Positions 23,142 through 27,950 of a stretch of DNA of 27,950 nucleotides are shown in pieces (the stretch's first letter is position 1; every line of letters starts with the position of its first letter). The translations under genes and the position numbers were made by a program. The notes below the pieces were generated by a model. The model was not told the origin of the DNA. It ran no database searches and worked only from the letters and a program-made list of their open reading frames with translations. Origin of the DNA: Galactobacter sp. (GTDB lineage Bacteria > Actinomycetota > Actinomycetes > Actinomycetales > Micrococcaceae); contig NZ_JALAGT010000064.1 in NCBI RefSeq assembly GCF_022712295.1, positions 1 to 27,950 of the forward strand. Reading direction: 5' to 3'.

Positions 23142-24125
23142 ATGGCAAAGCTCGCCGAATGGGGTAACGACCTCTACACGGGTAAGCGCTCCTACGACTT
23201 CGTCGGTAAGCGCAAATGGTGGTTCCTGATCGCCGCGATTCTTGTGGTCGCTTCCGTCCTGGTTCCAGTGGCCAAGGGCGGCTTCAACCTCGGGATCGAG
23301 TTCCGGGGAGGCAACGAGTTCCAGGTGTCTCAGGTGCAGACCGAGAGCATCGACAAGGGCGTGGACGCCGTCGAGTCCATTGCCCCCGACGCCGAACCCA
23401 AGATCACCAAGCAGAACTCGACCACGATGCGGGTTCACACCAACACCCTCAAGAACGCGGACCAGGGAACCGAGGTACGTCAGGCCCTGGCCAAGGCCTA
23501 CGACACGGACGTGAAGAACGTGTCCATGTCATCGATCGGCCCCACCTGGGGCGCCGACGTCTCCAAGCAGGCGGGCGTCGGTCTCGTGGTGTTCATCGTG
23601 CTGGTTGCCTTGCTGATGGCCCTGTACTTCCGAACGTGGAAGATGTCGATGGCCGCGATCATCGGCCTGCTGTTCGTGGTCGTGGTGACGGCTGGCATCT
23701 ACTCGGTCTCGAATTTCGAGGTCACTCCGAGTGCCATCATCGGCTTCCTGACGATTCTGTCATACTCGCTCTACGACACCGTGGTGGTCTTCGACAAGGT
23801 CAGGGAGAACACGCATGACACCTCGGAGCAGAGGGTGCTGACATTCGGGGAACAGGTGAACAGGGCGGTCAACCAGACACTCGTCCGGTCCATCAACACC
23901 TCGGTGGTGGCGATCCTGCCGGTGGGGTCCATCCTCTTCATCGGCGCCTTCCTCCTGGGAGCGGGAACCTTGGCGGACCTGTCGCTGGCGATCTTCGTCG
24001 GCATCATCGTCTCGGCTCTGTCCACCCTCTTCATCCAGGCTCCGCTCTACGCGCAGTTCCGTGTGACTGAGGAAGCGGTCAAGGAACACGACGAGGCCAT
24101 CCTTGCCGCTCGTCCGCAGGACTGA
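23142..24125 (+). CDS. secF: Protein translocase subunit SecF
   Basis: A 327-residue partner of SecD with six membrane helices. The first helix is at about 26-43 (KWWFLIAAILVVASVLVPV), followed by GFNLGIEFRGGNEF, the SecF D1-type motif, and the small periplasmic domain. Helices 2-6 start at about 145, with SYSLYDTVVVFDKVRE carrying the conserved aspartate. ATG 23142 is used because GGAGG of the secD end precedes it by about seven bases. The gene ends before a strong terminator, so yajC-secD-secF is one unit. Confidence 0.98.
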   Translation: MAKLAEWGNDLYTGKRSYDFVGKRKWWFLIAAILVVASVLVPVAKGGFNLGIEFRGGNEFQVSQVQTESIDKGVDAVESIAPDAEPKITKQNSTTMRVHTNTLKNADQGTEVRQALAKAYDTDVKNVSMSSIGPTWGADVSKQAGVGLVVFIVLVALLMALYFRTWKMSMAAIIGLLFVVVVTAGIYSVSNFEVTPSAIIGFLTILSYSLYDTVVVFDKVRENTHDTSEQRVLTFGEQVNRAVNQTLVRSINTSVVAILPVGSILFIGAFLLGAGTLADLSLAIFVGIIVSALSTLFIQAPLYAQFRVTEEAVKEHDEAILAARPQD

Positions 24126-24156
24126 TTCCTGACGGGTTCACCCCGGGGCACCGATT

Positions 24157-24205
24157 GGCGGGGCCGCAGCATCTTCGGTCGATGATGCTGCGGCCCCGCC
24201 GTTTT
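24157..24205 (+). terminator. Intrinsic terminator after secF
   Basis: Perfect 17-base arms (GGCGGGGCCGCAGCATC and complement) around a 10-base loop, followed by GTTTT. It is 31 bases past the secF stop and ahead of the rel promoter region. Confidence 0.92.
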
Positions 24206-24247
24206 CGCTCTCGGCGCGGGAAGTCATGTGCACCGCTTGCGCTGAAC

Positions 24248-24298
24248 TAGGATGGATCATCACGCACCCACTGTTTGAACGAAAGGGTTTCCCTTTTG
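24248..24298 (+). promoter_or_regulatory. rel leader: -10-like box and hairpin over the ribosome site
   Basis: TAGGAT (24248-24253) may be a -10 box. The only Shine-Dalgarno-like sequence, AAAGGG at 24282-24287, is the left arm of a hairpin AAAGGG-TTT-CCCTTT (24282-24296), whose right arm runs into the TTG start codon at 24296. Confidence 0.5.
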
Positions 24299-26566
24299 GC
24301 TTCTTCGTCTTCTCCCTCCGGATCGCGCTCGGCCGGGCGGCTGTCCCGTCTGGTCCGCATGTCCGGGCGATCCGCTGCGTCCTCCGCGCCGCCGATCCTG
24401 GAGCCGTTGCTGCGTACGGTCAAGGCCAACAATCCCCATGAGGACCTGGCCCTGATCACGAACGCCTATCGCACGGCCGAGCGGCTGCACGACGGAGTCA
24501 AGCGCAAGTCCGGCGATCCCTACATCACTCACCCGGTTGCTGTGGCCACCATCCTGGCGGAGATGGGCATGACCGGTTCCACGCTGGCGGCGGCCCTGCT
24601 CCACGACACGGTGGAGGACACCGACTACTCGCTGGAGGAGTTGACCAAGGACTTCGGCGAAGAGATCGCGATGCTGGTGGACGGTGTCACCAAGCTGGAC
24701 AAGGTCCAATACGGTGCCGCCGCGCAGGCCGAGACGGTCCGGAAGATGATCATCGCGATGTCCCACGACATCCGGGTGCTGGTCATCAAGCTGGCCGACC
24801 GCACCCACAACGCCCGGACGTGGCGATACGTGAATCCCGCCTCCGCGTCCCGCAAGGCGCGCGAGACCCTGGAGATCTACGCTCCCTTGGCCCATCGGCT
24901 TGGCATGAACACCGTCAAGTGGGAGCTGGAGGATCTTTCCTTCGCGGTGCTGCACCCCAAGGTGTACGAGGAGATCGTGCGCATGGTGGGGGAGCGGACC
25001 CCGGAGCGTGAACGCTACCTCTCCAGCGTTCGTGAGGTGATCGGCTCCGATCTCGCCAAGGCGGGGATCAAGGCGACCATCACCGGCCGCCCCAAGCACT
25101 ACTACTCCATCTATCAGAAGATGGTGGTGCGCGGTAAGGAGTTCGACGAGATCCACGACCTGATGGGTGTGCGCGTGCTCGTGGACACCGTCAAGGACTG
25201 CTACGCCGCTCTCGGTGTGGTCCACGCCGAATGGTCCCCGTTGCCGGGACGGTTCAAGGACTACATCGCGATGCCCAAGTTCAACCTGTACCAGTCGCTT
25301 CATACCTCGGTGATCGGTCCGGACGGCCGTCCCGTGGAGGTGCAGATCCGTACCCACGAGATGCACCGCACGGCCGAGTTCGGGGTGGCCGCCCATTGGC
25401 AGTACAAGGCCGGCGGCAAGACCCCCAAGGGTCAGCAGGACATGGGATGGCTGCGCTCTTTGGTGGACTGGCAGAAGGAGACGCGTGACCCGGATGAGTT
25501 CCTGGACTCACTGAGATACGAGATCGGCTCCGCCGAGGTCTTCGTGTTCACACCCAAGGGCGAGGTCATGGCCCTTCCCGTGGGCGCCACCCCGATCGAC
25601 TTCGCGTATTCCGTGCACACCGAGGTGGGGCACCGCACCATCGGCGCCCGCGTCAACGGCAAACTCGTCCCGCTGAACTCGGAGTTGCACAACGGCGATC
25701 AGGTGGAGGTCTTCACCTCCAAGGCCGAGGGTGCAGGTCCCAGCCAGGACTGGCTGACCTTCGTCAAGTCGCCGCGGGCGCGGAACAAGATCCGCCAGTG
25801 GTTCTCCAAGGAACGCCGTGAGGAGGCCATCGAGAAGGGCAAGGAGCAGCTCACCAAGGCGCTGCGCAAGAACGGCCTCCCGCTGCAGAAGCTCATGACG
25901 CATGAGACCCTCACCGCCGTGGCTCAGGATCTCCACCTCGCCGACGTCGCCGGGCTGTATGCGGCGGTCGGGGACGGTCACGTCTCCTCGCAGAACGTCC
26001 TGGAACACCTCGAGACCCTGATCGGTACGCCCCACTCCGACGATGACGACGTCGAGGAGGAGATTCTCACCCGCCCCAGCCGCGCCACCGGCCGGGTGTC
26101 CGATTCCGGAGTGATGGTGCAGGGTGCCACCGACGTGATGGCCAAGTTGGCGCGGTGCTGCACACCGGTTCCGCCGGACCCCATCACCGGCTACGTCACG
26201 CGCGGCTCCGGTGTGACCGTTCACCGTGCCGATTGCCCCAACATCACCAATTTGACCGGCACCGAGGCGGAGCGTCGCGTGGACGTCGAGTGGGCGCCCA
26301 CCACCAAGTCCGTGTTCACCGTGGAGATCCAGGTCGAGGCACTCGACCGCGCCGCTCTGCTCTCGGACGTCACCCGCGTGTTGTCCGAGAACCACGTGAA
26401 CATCCTCTCCGCGTCGGTCTCCACGACGCGCGAGCGCACGGCGCTGTCCCGTTTCTCGTTCGAGATGGGGGACCCGCGGTTCCTCGGCCACGTTCTCTCC
26501 GCGGTGCGGAAGGTGGACGGTGTCTACGACGTCTATCGCACGGTGGCCGGTCAGCGGAAGGCCTGA
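24296..26566 (+). CDS. rel: Bifunctional (p)ppGpp synthetase/hydrolase Rel
   Basis: A 756-residue stringent-response enzyme. From the N-terminus: HD hydrolase domain (H79 in YITHPVAV; H103-D104 in LLHDTVEDTD; RTHNARTWRY), synthetase domain (GRPKHYYSIYQKM; VQIRTHEMH; about 225-365), TGS (VFTPKGEVMALPVGATPIDFAY), the Cys-rich helical region (ARCCTPVPPDPITGYVTRG) and a C-terminal ACT domain (about 675-750). Hydrolase motifs are intact, so both activities are expected. The start is taken as TTG 24296 because AAAGGG precedes it; TTG 24275 lacks a ribosome site, and ATG 24359 would also keep the HD domain. The start is therefore the least certain part. The adenine phosphoribosyltransferase gene often found before it is absent. 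Confidence 0.97.
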   Translation: MASSSSPSGSRSAGRLSRLVRMSGRSAASSAPPILEPLLRTVKANNPHEDLALITNAYRTAERLHDGVKRKSGDPYITHPVAVATILAEMGMTGSTLAAALLHDTVEDTDYSLEELTKDFGEEIAMLVDGVTKLDKVQYGAAAQAETVRKMIIAMSHDIRVLVIKLADRTHNARTWRYVNPASASRKARETLEIYAPLAHRLGMNTVKWELEDLSFAVLHPKVYEEIVRMVGERTPERERYLSSVREVIGSDLAKAGIKATITGRPKHYYSIYQKMVVRGKEFDEIHDLMGVRVLVDTVKDCYAALGVVHAEWSPLPGRFKDYIAMPKFNLYQSLHTSVIGPDGRPVEVQIRTHEMHRTAEFGVAAHWQYKAGGKTPKGQQDMGWLRSLVDWQKETRDPDEFLDSLRYEIGSAEVFVFTPKGEVMALPVGATPIDFAYSVHTEVGHRTIGARVNGKLVPLNSELHNGDQVEVFTSKAEGAGPSQDWLTFVKSPRARNKIRQWFSKERREEAIEKGKEQLTKALRKNGLPLQKLMTHETLTAVAQDLHLADVAGLYAAVGDGHVSSQNVLEHLETLIGTPHSDDDDVEEEILTRPSRATGRVSDSGVMVQGATDVMAKLARCCTPVPPDPITGYVTRGSGVTVHRADCPNITNLTGTEAERRVDVEWAPTTKSVFTVEIQVEALDRAALLSDVTRVLSENHVNILSASVSTTRERTALSRFSFEMGDPRFLGHVLSAVRKVDGVYDVYRTVAGQRKA

Positions 26567-26586
26567 CCGTCGCCCCAGTACCGAAG

Positions 26587-26637
26587 GCACGACGAAAGGG
26601 TGCCCACCGCATCGCGGTGGGCACCCTTTCGTCGTGC
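26587..26637. terminator. Bidirectional terminator between rel and the DUF349 gene
   Basis: Perfect 24-base arms with an ATC loop; the left arm begins GCACGACGAAAGGG and ends CACCGC. It begins 20 bases past the rel stop and serves the convergent DUF349 gene. A second small hairpin CGCGGCC-TCC-GGCCGCG follows at 26644-26660. Confidence 0.92.
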
Positions 26638-26664
26638 ACCGGTCGCGGCCTCCGGCCGCGGTTC

Positions 26665-27950
26665 TCAGTTCAGGTCTGACGCCGAACGACGAACGGTGTC
26701 CAGCCATGCCTTGCGAGCATCAAGGGCTTCCTGAGCCTTGGCGATCTTGTTGGCATTGCCGGACGCCTGTGCGTCGGCGAGGTCCTTCTCCAGGCCGGCG
26801 ATGGCGTCCTCCAACTGGGCAAGCATGGAGTTGGAGCGGGCCTTGGTCTCCGGGTTGGAACGGCGCCAGGCGTCGTCCTCGGCCGCCTTGACGGCGTCCT
26901 CGACCTGACGCAGGCCGGACTCCATGCGGTTCATGTCGCCGCGCGGAACCTTGCCCGCTTCCTCCCAGCGGTCACGGATGGAGTTCAGGGCCTTCTGCGC
27001 CGCCGCGAGATCCTTCACCGGGGTCAGCGCGCGGGCCTCCTCCAGCAGGGCCTCCTTGACCTTCAGGTTCTCGCCGAACGCTGCGTCGATGCGGTCGTTG
27101 TCTGCCTTACGAGCGTCGAAGAAGACATCCTGGGCAGCGCGGAAGCGAGCCCACAGCGCATCGTCGTCACGGCGGGAGGCGCGCTTGGCGGCCTTCCACT
27201 CATCCATCAGGCGGCGGTACTCGCGGGCGGTGTTGCCCCAGTCCGTACTGTTCTGCAGTTCCTCGGCCCGCTTGATGAGGGCCTCCTTCTGACGCTTGGC
27301 CTCAGCGTTGTCGCTGTCCAGGCGGGAGAAGAACGCCTTGCGGTGCTTGTCGAAGGTGGAGCGAGCGGAGCGGAATCGCTTCCACAGCGCGTCTTCGGTG
27401 GAACGGCCAACACGGTGGCCGGAACGCTGCTCGGTCTTCCATGCGTCGAAGAGTTCTGCCATGCGGGCGGAGGAGGTCTTCCACTGCATGCGCTCGGGAT
27501 CGGTCGCAGCGATGGTCTCGGCCTCGGCCACGATGGCCTCACGGATCTCCAGGGACTCCTGACGCTGCTTCTCCGCCACCACCCGCTGGGTGGCGCGCAG
27601 GTTCTCAAGGGCAACACGCAAGTCCTCGACACGAGACTCGAGGGCTGCGACATCGCCAACGAACTTGCGTTCCTTGAGCTGCTCGTCCAGGCCATCCAGG
27701 GTCTTGGTCATCGCGTCGGCCGACTTGTCGCCGCCGGTGGCGATGCGCTGTTCAAGCAGCGCCACCTGGGCCACGAGCTCGTCGTACTTACGAGCGTAGA
27801 AGGCCAGTGCCTCGTCTGCGGACTTGTCCGGGAACTGGCCAACGGGCACCTCCGCGCCGTCGGCCAGAAGGAAGACATGACCGTCCTCGGTGACCCGGGA
27901 GAACTTCCGGGCCTCGTCGAGCGTCGTCGCGGGGGCGGTCGCTACGGGAG
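26665..27950 (-). CDS. DUF349 domain coiled-coil protein (5' end beyond window)
   Basis: The last 427 residues are visible and the frame stays open to the right edge, so the start lies outside the window. The edge-proximal part, FSRVTEDGHVFLLADGAEVPVG, is in frame and matches the N-terminal module seen before DUF349 repeats in Actinobacteria, so the GTG at 27849 is not the start. Several DUF349 repeats follow with the pattern W(K)xx(F/W)xxR(F/S)xxAxxxFFxxR, e.g. DALWKRFRSARSTFDKHRKAFF and DALWARFRAAQDVFFDARKAD, in a highly charged, mostly helical coiled-coil protein. No enzymatic motif, signal peptide or membrane segment is seen. The function of the family is not established. It is convergent with rel across a strong terminator. 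Confidence 0.92.
   Translation of the reverse strand, partial: PVATAPATTLDEARKFSRVTEDGHVFLLADGAEVPVGQFPDKSADEALAFYARKYDELVAQVALLEQRIATGGDKSADAMTKTLDGLDEQLKERKFVGDVAALESRVEDLRVALENLRATQRVVAEKQRQESLEIREAIVAEAETIAATDPERMQWKTSSARMAELFDAWKTEQRSGHRVGRSTEDALWKRFRSARSTFDKHRKAFFSRLDSDNAEAKRQKEALIKRAEELQNSTDWGNTAREYRRLMDEWKAAKRASRRDDDALWARFRAAQDVFFDARKADNDRIDAAFGENLKVKEALLEEARALTPVKDLAAAQKALNSIRDRWEEAGKVPRGDMNRMESGLRQVEDAVKAAEDDAWRRSNPETKARSNSMLAQLEDAIAGLEKDLADAQASGNANKIAKAQEALDARKAWLDTVRRSASDLN

Overview
The window is chromosomal DNA of a high-GC Gram-positive bacterium, most likely an actinobacterium of the Micrococcales (Micrococcaceae-like). The evidence is dense GC-rich codon use, frequent GTG starts, ATGA/GTGA gene overlaps, and the gene order thrS - HIT - pdxS - pdxT - yebC - ruvC - ruvA - ruvB - yajC - secD - secF - rel, which is the actinobacterial arrangement also known from Mycobacterium. 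I see no rRNA, tRNA, CRISPR array, insertion sequence or prophage.

Layout. (1) 1-5340: the start of a SAM methyltransferase gene reads out of the left edge. Divergent from it is a mutagenesis cassette of a DUF6504 protein and the error-prone polymerase DnaE2, followed by a DUF3995 membrane-protein gene broken by one in-frame TGA. (2) 5280-7694, minus strand: a vapB-vapC toxin-antitoxin pair whose last gene overlaps the start codon of the nitric-oxide sensor gene nsrR, followed by the flavohaemoglobin gene hmp behind a good NsrR-type operator. (3) 7828-10423: thrS and a HIT-family nucleotide hydrolase/phosphorylase, ending at a strong terminator shared with the convergent next gene. (4) 10487-12842: an EamA-family exporter gene and a MocR/GntR-aminotransferase regulator gene, divergent, with start codons that overlap in a single CATG. 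(5) 12962-14565: pdxS-pdxT, the pyridoxal phosphate synthase; PdxT carries an Ala-Gln repeat tail. (6) 14648-17389, minus strand: an M3 metallopeptidase and a lipoprotein that looks like the periplasmic P1 domain of SecD. (7) 17517-20652: yebC, ruvC, ruvA, ruvB, with an SOS-like box between ruvC and ruvA. (8) 20851-24125: yajC, secD, secF, the accessory Sec translocon. (9) 24296-26566: the bifunctional (p)ppGpp synthetase/hydrolase gene rel. (10) 26665-27950, minus strand: a DUF349 coiled-coil protein gene running off the right edge.

Most of the window is housekeeping. The parts least explained by known biology are the SecD-P1-like lipoprotein, the vapBC-nsrR operon, the overlapping divergent starts of eamA/mocR with symmetric promoter-like boxes, and three 12-base tandem repeats in the yajC leader. 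No wholly new multi-gene system is evident. All calls are from reading sequence; no database search was possible.
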